Positions 23,348-47,555 of a DNA stretch of 64,000 nucleotides are shown in pieces. Every line of letters begins with the position of its first letter. Position 1 is the first letter of the stretch. The DNA lies in contig CAIIXF020000005.1 in the NCBI GenBank assembly GCA_903813345.2, positions 18,169,375-18,233,374 of the forward strand. Direction: 5' to 3'. This stretch comes from Owenia fusiformis (taxonomy: Eukaryota; Annelida; Polychaeta; Sabellida; Oweniidae). The position numbers were made by a program, and so were the translations under genes. The notes beneath the pieces were generated by a model that saw nothing but the letters and a program-made list of their open reading frames with translations, was not told where the DNA came from and did no database searches.

Positions 23348-25476
23348 GCACAGGGGAATGAGCTTAATAATTTATTAAATGTTTTGGACTGTTTTGATGG
23401 TGACTTTGAAAAAATCTCAATACAAGTGCAGAATATTTCAAACCAGCAGGTTAAATTGAGATAACGGACAAGGCATAATGTTGATTCTCTATGTATCTTT
23501 TGAAAATATCAACTGGTCCCAAAAGTTACAAAATACCTGGCAAGGACCAGTGGTACGTCCCATAATTTGCACCATGACCTGTGTCTAAAATTATGCTAGT
23601 CTAATGCTTACAAATGGTGGAGGAACATAAGTCTTCATAGGGACAATAATTAATAGCAATTAGTTGGAATGAATTGGTGTTGCTATATATGATAATAGGG
23701 AGTTTAAGCTTGCATAAAAAATTGAAACACCACCAACCTATACGTATGACCAATCGTACATACAAACGCATCGCTTAAATATTTTCTGTTCACGTTGTGA
23801 AAAAGGTGAAAGACACTACAAGCTTGAACTCCTTATTATATATGACAGTTTGCAGTATTCTTTACTTCTTTAGTTCATATCAGTATTCAAGAAGTTTAGT
23901 GGTATACCTTGCAGATATTAATGTAGAATAGGGAAATTAACCCATTTGATAAGAAACAATACAAGAGATGCGAGTAGAAATAATTTATGTCATTAGCAAT
24001 TCAAAATTCAGTCAAAGTGATATCATATTTCAAATCTACATGTAAAATTGCATCTAGAAATATGGTTTTAAAAAGTATTTTATCAACTTTGCAAATTTGA
24101 TTTTCTTTGAAACTGTGACTTCTAGGTCGGGGCGATTCCCCATGTTATAAAATCACAGAGTGAAATATCTTTTCTTATATTGGACAGATATTTTATTCAA
24201 CTGGACATATTTAAATTTGTATAACTATCAGATACTTAAGGGTAATATTAAAATTGAACTACTAAAACAGATGAATATACAAGTTTAGCGAATGGAAGTC
24301 TTTTCCTTATCATGAAGAAATCCCACAAAATTGTTTTTTCACTTGTAGACAAGATTAGGTTTTATCATTGTTCATCAACGAATAGGGAAGTTACCCCATT
24401 TGATATTATGATAATGTATATGATTGGACACTTGAATATACAAACAGAAAAATCTATTTTACAAGAATGATCTGTAATTATATGGATCAATATGTTGTTT
24501 ATTTTCATGAATAAATTAACAAGTGAAATAAATACATATACAAATATCTATTTATGAAACATTATTTTATTTTTGGGTTATATTTCCATACATCAATTCA
24601 ATAGAATAAGATCTGGATAAGAAACTTTTAAATGGACGGACTTAACGCATTATATTCTTACATATGGTATTTGAGCTGTGAAAATATATTAATCATCTGA
24701 AAATACATGTAATGTTTGTTGACAGATATTCTATTATTCTTAATACAATAAATATTAATAATAAAATATTCCAACATACAGTACATTATAATTATCATGA
24801 GTCCAATGTAAACTGGAGGAAAATCGAACCCAATGCAGGTAAAGTCGAGTGAAAAAGTGCACTAATTTCTAATGAATTTTCTATTATTTTTATTGTTCAA
24901 AATTTTACAATTTTCGATTGTTTCTCAGTTTCGAAGATACAACATGGGTGGAAACTTAATTTCGAAAATATCAATATTCTATCATTTATGAAAATGTGTA
25001 CAAGAATGAGCAGTATAGCATAAAAATAGGGCATTGTCACTTTTCTTTACCTGGATATGCACATACTGGAGAACCAAATCGTATTTGAGATTCAAAAACA
25101 TATGAGTGTTCAAAATATTGTTCATATCCATGCATTACGTTGTTGGTCCCATTATAGGTATGGTAAAACAATGTCAACACATCACAAGTATCAGTCAGCT
25201 TTAGTAAGACAACTTTTGGGGATGAAGCAATCGTAGATAGAACTCAGTATTCTCCAGAGAGTAGGACCATTTTATATGAGATATTTTCAAGTTAGAAAAT
25301 GACTCCTGTGTTGGTTGAGATTGAAAAATACGAGACTAGTACAATAATTTCATATCTTGTCAAACAGATTCGTCTGAGATAGCTATTATGCACAATTTTT
25401 CGATCTCGGCCTATGAGGGAATCCCAATCTCTGTGTATTTGAATATTTCACATGAGAGTCAATTGTTCTCAGATAA
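23348..25476. other. Intergenic region between two convergent genes
   Basis: It separates the stop of the EPSTI1-like gene from the stop of DYNC2I2 (minus). It holds presumed 3' UTRs and a MITE at 23696-23835. I see no further gene. Confidence 0.6.
23696..23835. mobile_element. MITE, TAGGGAGTTTAAGCTTGCA family, copy 1
   Basis: It begins TAGGGAGTTTAAGCTTGCA and ends with the imperfect inverse ACAAGCTTGAACTCCTTA. A second member with the same ends lies in a POLR2B intron at 40871-40998. About 140 bp, no coding. Confidence 0.7.
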
Positions 25477-28400
25477 TTACTCAGATGCAAGTTCAGCCAC
25501 CTCAGCCAATGTTTCAACCTCCTTTGGTTGTTGTGTTGATAGGTCATCACTTAGCTGCCACACCTGTATCACACCTGCACCATCACCAGTTGCTAGCAGC
25601 TGACGTCTGCAATCAAATAAATTACAAGATCAATGCTAATATAGAGATACTGTACATTGCAATCACATTCTCAAATGACAACATATTTTGAATGATTGAT
25701 CAGGTTGCACTGCTGTAATTTGAAAGACTGTCTAAGGGAAGGGGATTTCCAGAAGCAAAATTTGTTAAGATTTTTTGTTTTCTTGATTTTAATGCACATA
25801 TGTAGTGTGTACATTCCGGTTTTGAAATATGATTTCACCTCAGAAATATGTACCGGTAGCTTACTTGTTTGGATGTTTACAAATCAATTCACTTGCTTAA
25901 GGATTGAAGACTTTATTTTGTCCTCGTTTCATGCTTCATAATGTTATGAACAATCCACATTTCTCTCCTAAGCGAGAGAGTTATTTTGGAATTATCCAAA
26001 CAATTACGCAATGTAAAAACATATTTTGAAACTGGAATCTGTGCATTTATACGTGCCAAATATTTAGTTGAAATTTGGAGAAGAAAACTGATTAAATCAG
26101 GGAAAACAAAAATCCTTACCAAATTCTGTTTCCTACCTTATTGAAACGGAGACAATTGTCTCATCCCCAATGATAACGATATTATTGCAAAGAACTCTAA
26201 TGTTCAGCATTACAGAAGAGTTACTCACTGATGCTGGTTAAACTGTAATGTATAAACTGGTTGCTTGGTTGGACTGGCAGGTAGTTTGTGTACAGGAGTA
26301 GCCTGGTTAGACTTGAGATCATACAGTAATAGCTGGCCATCCTCTGTTGCCACCGCAAACACAAGAGGACGTACAGGAGACCACTTAGCTGAGAACAGAT
26401 AGCCAGCACCTGGTTCTATGGTCACAATAGGTTGTGCCTACAATGTAATGCAATGCATTAACATGGAAAATGGCACCACCTGACCTGTAATAGACACCGT
26501 TCACCAAACACTGACTGCCAAACGCCGGACACCATCCACAAAAAAGTTGGAAACTATAACAATATGATGAAGCCTTCAATGGCCTCACAAAAAAACTGGT
26601 GGCTATAATAATATTATAATTTTGCCATTTTTGGAAAAATTTTAGAAGCATATATTTCACAAGAGAGGGTAAGTCAAAATGTTTCTGGGTAATATTTGAA
26701 AGAGGGGCTTCCCCAAGCTATGGGCATGGGGTGTGCTGTCACCTACCTGTAGCATGCTGTATATTCTAGCAGTTGTATCAGTGCCTGAGGATAACACCAG
26801 GTTCCTGTGGTAGGGTGACAGGTCCACACTGTACACAGGACCATGATGAGGCTGTAGGGTGAAAGTCACTGGGGATCTCAGGTCAACTGAACATGTAACA
26901 TTTCCTGTAATACATAGCATACATTCTACATGTTTATCTTGGTATCACATAATATGGTTAAGGGGTTCAAGTTGTAACATAGAGGTTTCGCACGATGTTT
27001 TCAGCCCGATGTATCTAGAATCCATAACGCATTCTCCAGATTTATGCGTACTGTAGATCAATCAAATCAAATCAAATCGAGATGTGGTCGAGGATATGTT
27101 TTAGCTGTAATCCATTGTGTGAAACATTGTGTATAACATTTTATCCCATACTTGGATTTAAAAATAAGGGAGAAGTGTTTCTTCAGCAAAATTAAAGGAA
27201 TGATCTCTTAACTCTTACATGTTCTTTGAACAAAACGCTGTATTGTTTTTTGCTGTTGATCAAAATTCATTTGATTTCTGATTTAGTGCATTTTCATTTT
27301 TATATTTTACACCTGAGGCAAAATAGACTCAAATTATCTATGAGTATGCAAACAATAAAGCCTAAAGCCATTTAAACAATAAACATTTTACAGTTAAAGT
27401 ACAATGCTGTACATATACTTTCAATATTGTTTTAGCAATTGGTCATTAATTAAATCATATTATATTGGTTGGTTTGTATGAAAAATTCAAATTAAACATA
27501 TCTTTTTAGTGTTTTTGGATATACTTAAGGCCACTTCAATGTAAAAATTCAACAGTAATTCTTCATATAAAAGGATCCTGGATTGGAACAAATAAACTGA
27601 TATCAAAATGACAACAAATCTGCATTGTAAAATATTTGGAATAAATGTAACCTGCCTTAAATGGAAGAAACAGGCTATTGCCTTATATGGTATGTTCTAT
27701 TTTCTGATGTTGATTAGATATTATGCCTTAGAAGGCAATAACAAGAACAAGAATATGTGTTCACCAAATGCACAGAATAGTGACTTACAACTAGAATTCC
27801 CCAGGTAAGCTGTTTTAAAGATCATTATCTTTATTCATATACTGGTATACATTATTTCTACAATCACTTTTTACATTTATTTACAATTCAAAATAGCATT
27901 TTGGAAATCATCAATCAAATAGCCAAATTCATGTCTGAATATGGGTATGAAAGTGAAAGGAATGAGATTTCACCCGGTCATACATAAGATTTTCCTCTGC
28001 AATCAAATTGTATTTGTTTTCCTAGAGTTCTAGACTGCATTATACGTCAATCTGGCCAAATATCTTTTCACATGGAGAGACAAAGTAAAGGCTTATATTA
28101 TGACGCATACACAGACACATCTCAAAATCATTACACTCTGGCCACTTTAAAATATGCATTTAACCAAATCCACGAATAATCATAGAATTATCATTTGCCT
28201 TCCAGGGAAAAATATGAAGGAAATATCCCCTTAGATGAAGTGGAACCAAACCCTTTCCTGAAGAAGTACCAGTATCAGTCGTGTAAGATGTGCACACTAC
28301 CTAAGAGAATATTCCTCATAAAGAACACCATGCGCTGTAAAGCTCCTGAGATTGACTTGGTCATTCTGATTAACTCGTACCATGCTAATGTGAACCATCG

Positions 28401-31400
28401 CAATGCCATAAGGAACACTTATGGACAGTCAGAAATTATGGCCAGATTGAAAATAACATATGTATTCCTATTGGGTGTTAACAAAGATGAGAAACTAAAT
28501 GCTCAAATTGAGAAAGAATCCAGAATTTACGGAGATATTGTACAAGGAGATATAGAGGAACGCTACCCTAATCTGGCACTTAAGACCATAATGGGATTTG
28601 AATGGACCACCAAATACTGCAGATACGCCAAATATGTGTTGAAAACCGACGATGATATGTTTTTGAATGTTCAGCTTATAAAACAAAGCATCCTACATGG
28701 GGCCTTAGTGGATGAAAACACAATCAAGGGAGCCTGTTTGGGATCTGGATATGTACATAGATGTCCCAGATCCAAGTGGTACGCCTCATATAGATCATAC
28801 CCCCATCAATACTATGGGCAGTTCTGTTTGGGGGCTGCCCTATTTATGACTAAAGACACTTCCAGACAGCTGTACAAAGCCAGTAAGACAACTCCAAACT
28901 TCCATGTAGAGGATGTGTTCATTACATCTCTGGTACCCAAGAAATTAAAGATTCAGAAGCAGAATATGAGTGGTTTAGAAAGATCAGGAGATACAATGAT
29001 ACATAGGTGTCCATTAGAAAGTGGCATATATGCCAGTCTGTTGTCAGGACCTAGCCAGATGTATACTATTTACAGGTCTCAGCAAAATTATATAAGCAAA
29101 CATAATTGTACAGTTTATTGAAATTGATCCAGTAAAATAGAACAGAATCTTAGAATAATTGTTGGATATTGTGAAAAATCTGATAAATTATGAGATCCAG
29201 CCTAAATGAAAGTACAGGGTGACACAAAAATGCCACCCACTAATTTTGGAGTGACTTTCTCAATAATGAAGGAATTTTCATGATTTTTTGTATAGATAGA
29301 GTGTTCAGTGGAAGAAAGATTGTTGTTTTACTTGTATAGCATCAAGAATTTTGAGATTTAGAGATAATACGTTTTCCATCCTAGTATGCTCTGAGAAAAC
29401 GTCAAAAAATGTCCAGAATGCAATTTTCTGTCTTAGCCATTATTTGAGTCAATGTAGCTATCCGTTTGTCTTAAATAATTTTGTCGATAAACTGACTTGC
29501 TTATTTGGTTTTTAAAAAGTTATTCCAAAACTAGTGGGTGGCATTTTTTGTGTCACCCTGTACATGGACATGGTCTGATTAAAAACAATGCTCAAATTGT
29601 TTGATATATACAGTATATTGATTCAATACATATACCGGTATTCAAAATGAAGCAAGTAAGTTATGTACATTTCAACCCCTCCCCTTACAAAATTAAATCT
29701 GTTACTCTACAACTGTTGACCTTTGGACAACATCCCTTAAAGACTATTAATAGTGAAAAACAAAAACTGAAAAAAAGACTTACTTCCAGCAGGAGTTCCT
29801 CGGAAGTTGGAAGAACACTTGAAAAGTCCTCCACTCTCTGAACCAATCACAAATGTTTCACTATCCTCCTTACTGAATGATATGCATGTCACTCCCATCT
29901 CTTGGTCTCCTCTTTTAGCCCTCACCCTCATGCTGCGAGGCAGGCTCTCTGTCAGTAATATATGCCTGGGGTACATATGAACTATTTTGAATCATTTAAA
30001 AATTTGTAATACATTTTTACTTTCCTGTCAAACACTACATGTATGTAAGTGGGTAAATTTTAAACCTAGGTAATGCTTTACTTATCTAGTAGCAATACTT
30101 GTTTGTTCTACTTTAGAAGAAACTAAATCTGAACATACCCATCCTTTAGTTTGAGGGTACCGTGTTGCTGGTCCATTTTCCATATTAGAATCTTTCCATC
30201 ACTGCTAACACTACAGATCTGAAGTACACAAATGAATTTTGATCAACAGCAAAAAACAATACAGCATTTTGTTCAAAGAATATGCAAGAGTTAAGAGATC
30301 ACAAAGCCTCATACATTTTTTGTCATAAACTTTTTTCCTGAAATTCTCATAAGACAAGTAACTTAAACTCACAGAGATTCATGGCCTACATCATTTTCAT
30401 CAATTTCATTTACACCTAAGAAAAAGATCTATAAACACACAAATATAAACTGCCTTTATACATACATTATAACGCTTTCCTTTTGAGCCAGGGTCCTGTA
30501 CCCAGTGTACTTTAGAGACAGGTTCCCTATGAGAGTCATCACCTATTCCTGTTGTAGCCACTATCATATCAGTGTCTTTGCTTGTGTCCCATACTATAAC
30601 CTCACCTGGAAATATATGAATGTTTTTATTATTCATTTTTTCTAAAATCAAGTGTACTGTATGTACAGTATGGCAATTTTTTTAAAGTATGGCAAATGAT
30701 TTTAGACAGTAGTATATTCTGACCATAGGTACAACATATTATCATTATGACGATAGTTTTCCTCCCAGTAAAGGCCCCAGGATAACAAAAGTAACAATCC
30801 AACAGCATGGATTAGACAAGTTAGTGCCAGATACAGGTTCTTTTCCTCAGTTAACAGCATGCAAGAATTGCTGATAAAACTCAGTTAACTTATGCAAAAA
30901 TCATACACACAATCATCTTTTTTAACATTAATTTTGTCTTCAACTCTTGCACAAGCTGATAATCTAAAACATATGAATTTTCTTTTAAACTCAGATTCAG
31001 ACAGATCTTGTGATATATACAGAATACATTTTGACTGATATTTCCCCCTCTAGATGTATTTACATCTCAAGTACATGTGCTATTTTAATAAATTCAATCT
31101 CACCATCAAATGTTCCTCCCAGGATCCAGCTAGGTTGTAGAGGGTGGAATGATATACACATAAGGCAGCTGGCCAGATCTATGACAGTATCAGGCTTATT
31201 AGGCTCTACAGTTCTCCTGTCCAGATTCCAGGTACAGAGGGCAGATTTGTGTGTACACCAGTCCTCATGGTTTAGGTTGCCGTATGATGCAGCTAACACT
31301 GATCCCGTAGAGTTCCAAGACAGCGCAGTTACATTCAGCTAGAAAATCAAATGATTTTGTGGAAATAATACTGAATGTTAAGTGATGGTGTTCTAACTCC

Positions 31401-33337
31401 AATTATTTCATGACGTTGAAGAACTGAATCCTCCTTAGCAAAAGCTGGTTACAGGCCTGACATCTTTCTGTTTTCCAACTAACTGATAGAATTCGGTGAT
31501 CACTCATAGTGGTGATTAAACGTGGAAATTAGTAATTACAGGCTGTTACATCTTATTAAATTTTGGGCATGTTTTTTGGCTCGTATTATTGTACTTAATA
31601 TGCTTACCTGTTCCATTTCTGGGTAGGAAAGTGTGTGGATACTAGAAACTGCAAGATTTTCCTCATCCCAGTTGATATCATAGCCTAGGAGGAATAAACA
31701 AATGAAATAACATACACAAATCATTATTCCCAAGGATGTAGTTCTACTTTATTATAATCACTCATGGACCATTTCAACATCTACCATTTATACATTGGCC
31801 CATGGGATTATAGTTTCTTATATGAGTTTTAACATTACTTTGATAAATTTTAAAATTTTAATGTATTCCTATTCATATTGTCTAAAATTGCCGCTAATGT
31901 TTTTTATAAAACTTTGGCAATCAATTGCATGTCTATTATTGTTTACTAAAGGAATAAATTTATGTATAAAAAAAAATACATTGGAAGTGGAAATAAAATA
32001 ATTATACAGAGTACAATGATCCAAGTTTTCAGTGAGTAAAGTTAACAAAAATATAAAATTCATTAAATGGAGACCTACCATCAAATGCATGACTGCGTGA
32101 GTTCTGGTCTAACTGTTTACACATCTCAGGAGCTACTTTAGCAAGGAACCTGGCCAACTCAGGGGAATCATCTTGTTCTATATCATAGTCAAGATCTACA
32201 CCAAGATCTGTCTGAATCTGTAATTGTATACCACATATTGCTATAACAGGCCCGTAGCCGGATTTGTCAAGTGGGGGTTCAGTTTTCAAAAATTTCCAGG
32301 GGGGGGGGGTTCACATTTGACAATTTTGGCCCAAATATGGCTAAAATCACTTGAGAAGTGTTCAAAATGGTGAAAAACTGCATGATTTTGAAAGAATTTT
32401 TGGCCAGGGGGGGGGGGTTCGCCCGAACCCTGCGAACCCCCCCTGGCTACGGGCCTGCTATAATATTATCACTCTTCAGATATCTTTACAAAACCACAGT
32501 ATTTGGACTTAACCAAAATATTATCCTCTATCTATGTACAATACACAAACAGTCCTTTCAGTTAATTACATAGAAAAAGAATGAGTTGCAAAACAATTCA
32601 ATTAATGTTCATCACATTCTCCGATCACAGGGCTTCAAAATCCAGAATATATTCTTCCTTTTTACCCCCTGAGATAAGCAGTTAGCATTTCCCCTATTAA
32701 GAACTCGCAATCTGATTGGCTGTCGCAACACTGCGACAGAAATCATGTATACATGTAAGTCATTGCGCATAATTAGATCACGTGATTCAGTTTAATCGGG
32801 CGCTTTCAAATTGGTTATAGCAGGGGGAAGAAGAAGGTACGGATTCTGGACACCTGCTTAGGAGGATGTGTTCATAAACACCCTACTTTGTTTTAAAATT
32901 TTGATTTTGTAAAGTCTTATTGCTTATCATCATCTTTCTTACTTCAACATCAGCACGTTCAATGGCCTGAACCTCACTCTCCTCAGTTTGTAAGTCCCTC
33001 GTCTGACATCCTTGCTCCGACACTAGTCTAGAAACAAACAGAAGTGATTACAAAAGTTATGGATATATCGCGATGAAGTAAAGCACAAAAAGGCCCACTA
33101 CCATAATTTGAGGCCCAAAAAAATGGGCCCACCCAAGGGGGGGCATCTCCCCCTGGATCCTCCAATGCAAAGTGACGACCATTTCAATTGAATTTGTACT
33201 GGTGAGTGGACCACTCACTCAGTCACTGTGACTGTCACTGTGTCACCTCAATTTTTATTTTATTTTTTAAATGTTCACCTTTCTTTGCGCCATGCTGATC
33301 CGAATTCCACTGGATCCAAACTCTCGTCAGCAAACAT
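25477..33337 (-). CDS. DYNC2I2: Dynein-2 intermediate chain 2 (WD repeat protein 34)
   Basis: Eleven exons, in transcript order: 33279-33337, 32943-33027, 32079-32217, 31608-31684, 31104-31338, 30466-30605, 30139-30218, 29784-29965, 26747-26904, 26229-26437, 25477-25606. All phases agree and give 497 residues (human WDR34 is 536). The N-terminus starts MFADESLDPVEFGSAWRKE and carries three QT motifs (GCQT at 26-29, LQT at 32-34, IQT at 49-51), as expected for dynein light-chain binding. SHAFDG precedes a WD40 propeller with ALSWNSTGSV, CTWNLDRR, HPLQPSWILGGTFDGEVIVW, SVSSDGKILIW, GPVYSVDLSPYHRN and WSPVRPLVFA. The C-terminus is QLLATGDGAGVIQVWQLS. It is a subunit of the dynein-2 motor for retrograde intraflagellar transport in cilia. 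It is transcribed divergently from POLR2B and hosts a GT31 gene in its largest intron. Confidence 0.93.
27201..27273. repeat. Inverted repeat arm A in DYNC2I2 intron
   Basis: These 73 bp (TGATCTCTTAACTC... to ...AAAATTCATTTG) are the reverse complement of 30229-30301 with three mismatches. The two arms lie in different introns of DYNC2I2 and bracket the exons at 29784-29965 and 30139-30218. Confidence 0.9.
27608..29121 (+). CDS. GT31 family beta-1,3-glycosyltransferase, nested in a DYNC2I2 intron
   Basis: Two exons, 27608-27804 and 28206-29121 (donor CAG/GTAAGC, acceptor CTTCCAG), join in phase to 370 residues. Residues ~24-42 (AIALYGMFYFLMLIRYYAL) form a signal anchor after a short basic cytoplasmic tail, the type II topology of Golgi glycosyltransferases. 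The lumenal part has the GT31 signatures: HRNAIRNTYG (130-139), YVLKTDDDMF with the metal-binding DDD at 214-216, QFCLGAA, and EDVFIT with Glu-Asp at 301-302. The beta-1,3-galactosyl/N-acetylglucosaminyltransferases of this family extend glycans using UDP-sugars. Donor and acceptor cannot be told from sequence. It lies entirely in the 26905-29783 intron of DYNC2I2 on the opposite strand. Confidence 0.9.
29213..29562. mobile_element. Mariner/Tc1-type MITE (TACAGGGTGACACAAAAA)
   Basis: TACAGGGTGACACAAAAATG followed by CCACCCACTA at the left is mirrored at the right by TAGTGGGTGGCATTTTTTGT then GTCACCCTGTA. The ~30-bp TIRs end in TA. 350 bp with no coding. It lies directly behind the GT31 gene within the DYNC2I2 intron and may supply its 3' UTR sequence. 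Confidence 0.8.
30229..30301. repeat. Inverted repeat arm B in DYNC2I2 intron
   Basis: Reverse complement of 27201-27273 with three mismatches. It starts 10 bases upstream (in transcript sense) of the acceptor of the exon at 30139-30218. Confidence 0.9.
32247..32457. mobile_element. CAGGCC-ended MITE, copy 1 (6-bp target duplication)
   Basis: Left end CAGGCCCGTAGCCGGATTTG. The right end, reverse-complemented, starts CAGGCCCGTAGCCAGGGGGG. Both flanks read CTATAA, a likely 6-bp target duplication. The interior carries two G-runs and TTTTGGCC-type sequence but no gene. The same family is at 57896-58069. It sits in a DYNC2I2 intron. Confidence 0.75.
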
Positions 33338-33835
33338 TTATATTTTAGAAGTGTCTAACATAATAATTAGGTAAGATATTCTTAAATAATCGGCTATAAT
33401 CAGCAATTTAGCTTTTACGGGCACCTGTTATTTGTTGTGGTGCCGAACAGACAGACTGGTATTTATTTCCAACTAATCTGAAACGAAATCAAAGATTAAA
33501 TTAAAAATGAATTGATCTAATGATAAATATCTGAAGTCAAATCGGAATTTCAAACATTATTTATGATTTAAAGTAAAAGTATTCTAAAAATATGTGTTTA
33601 AAATCAAATTAAAGGTACAAATTCGTGTACTCAAAAGTTTTTATTCTAGTGACAACCCTTGAGTATAAATATGCTCCCAGCATGCATTGCGGGCAGAAGT
33701 TCGCAAATGGCGTAACGTACAGCTAGTTGAGAAACAAAGCAAAACAAATCCACCGTCATCCTCTACTCCGATGCTATTTGGCATCTTCTTTTGCATCTGT
33801 AGTGATCATTGAACAGTCCAAGCCAAGACATCGCT
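33338..33835. promoter_or_regulatory. Divergent DYNC2I2/POLR2B promoter region with ZNF143-like site
   Basis: 498 bp separate the two start codons, so both genes must initiate in or near this interval. CTCCCAGCATGCATTGCGG at 33674-33692 closely fits the ZNF143/Staf (SBS) consensus, a factor typical of bidirectional housekeeping promoters. A TATAAAT lies at 33664-33670 and an AAATGGCG motif at about 33706. The ZNF143 link is by consensus knowledge; binding is not shown here. Confidence 0.7.
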
Positions 33836-45535
<11,700 letters not shown>

Positions 45536-47550
45536 GCCAGGTGTACAGTGTGATGATCCTCACACCAGGACTTAACTATAGACCAGCTTGTGGTAAATGC
45601 CAGCTAGGATATATAGGCCAGGTGTACAGTGTGGTAAACCACTAGAACATTACTTATAGACCTGCTGGTAGAGCATGTGGTGCATGCCACATTAAGATCC
45701 TCGCAGACTGGTGATTGGTCCATAAAGACCATAATACTTATAGACCTATAACACCAAACACCAAGTTATGTCACATTAACTGTGATTTAACGATGTGACA
45801 ATTGTGAGATCTGGAAGATTTCTGTATTTCTGAAGCATATACAGTGTTGACACATGTCCTTGTACAATGAATGTGATTGGGAAGCTATAAAATTGACATT
45901 CAGCTGTTTAGTGATCTGTAATACATGTACTATGTATCTGACAATTGATGGAGGATGTAGTGTGCTACAGTTGCTTCCTTATAAAGGAGGACATTTGGTT
46001 CCATGATTAAGAACATTCAGTGGCTACATATTTTATACTAAAATACCACATAGGTAAAATCAGTGGAATTGAGGACAACAAAAGTCTTGGAATGCATGTA
46101 ACACTATCTCATAAACAAGATTTCAAAACCTGCTGGGAAAGCAGTCAAGTTGTAAATTAGCAGTTAATACATTTGTGCAATGTTATATTTTGTAACCATG
46201 AACCAAAATTAATCAAGATTATGATACACTTGAATTTTACTGTCATAAGTTAGAATGTACTCTCTAAAAAACAGCTGTTTTAAGAGGTGCACTACCTTTC
46301 CTGAAGGTCCAAAAATATGATAACTTTTCCATACATAGCTCATTCTGTTCATCTCTCTCTCTTGATATGAATGTGTTTTCTATTTTATTTGGCTGTTGCA
46401 ATTATCAATTTTAATAGAATTTGATTTTCAGCATTTAGATGGGATCGAGCTCATGAGATTGAATGATTTTGATCGTGAAAGGTGCCGATCTGATCCTTAG
46501 GATTTGATGTAAATAGTGCATAAAATGAATTTTATAAAAAATAAATATATTTTGTAAATATTTTACATTGTATTATTTTATGAACTTAGGGCTGGCATGG
46601 AACAGAATTGGAAGGAATTTCAGACTGAATGTCCATATGAGTTTTATAGCTATTTACTGAACTTGTCAATAATTGGCGTAATGTACCTAAGTTATTTTAA
46701 AAGGTATGAAATATATAAAAGCAATTATGAATCATTTATCACATAAAATAACTCAAACAAGTGAACATTTTAATATTTACATACTGTATGTATTTATCAA
46801 TTTCGTTTCATTCCTGCTCGCTATCGCGAGTTGGCAAGTGTTCATTATTAATTAAAGAAATAAAAACCCGACTAGATTTCAAAGCATCTATATTTTTCAG
46901 AAGTTTTCAGGCCTTTTTGAGAAGCTATCTTCCATATCTCTTTAGCAATTTGTTTGATATGTTCCTACTATCTCTGCAGATCAATGTATTCTCAGTGATA
47001 AACTCTCGACTACCTGAAATGACGAGACTTCTCGTCACCTCAGAAATGACGTTGAAACCCAGAGTGATGAGAAAATCTCTCAAAATTTTTCACTAAAATT
47101 GGTCCTTTTTGAACAATTTTCATCCAATTTACTCAGAAATTGTTTAAGAATGTGAAGAAATGAACTCAGTCGTGTAATTTTACTAAGTTGAGCATCTAAA
47201 GTTGCAAAGGTATGTCGTAAAATGTCAAAAGATGGCAAAAATGAAAGATTCTCTGGATTCAACCGATTTTAAAGCCTGAGATACAAGAGGTCCCACTGCA
47301 TGGGAAATTACATACTTTTGAAATTAAAAATTAAATCAATTTCTTTACAAATTTTCTTGTAACTTAACACACGTTTCTTCAAAAAAGATAAAAGTAAGAT
47401 ATATCTGCAGGAGAGAACACCATAGCACTGAACAAATTGCTTGGAGATTTTATGCCCAACATGATATATCGCCCGTCAGCCCAGAAAGTTTCATAAAGTG
47501 AGAAGTCCGTTATCCAGGTTTCAGTTTTATCAGTCATATTGACTCTTTGA
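45536..47550. other. POLR2B 3' UTR and intergenic stretch
   Basis: A short direct repeat (GCTAGGATATAGGCCAGGTG at 45524 and a variant at 45604) follows the stop. AATAAA at 46540-46545 is a plausible polyadenylation signal. From 46.6 to 47.5 kb I see no gene. Confidence 0.6.
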
Positions 47551-47555
47551 ATGTA

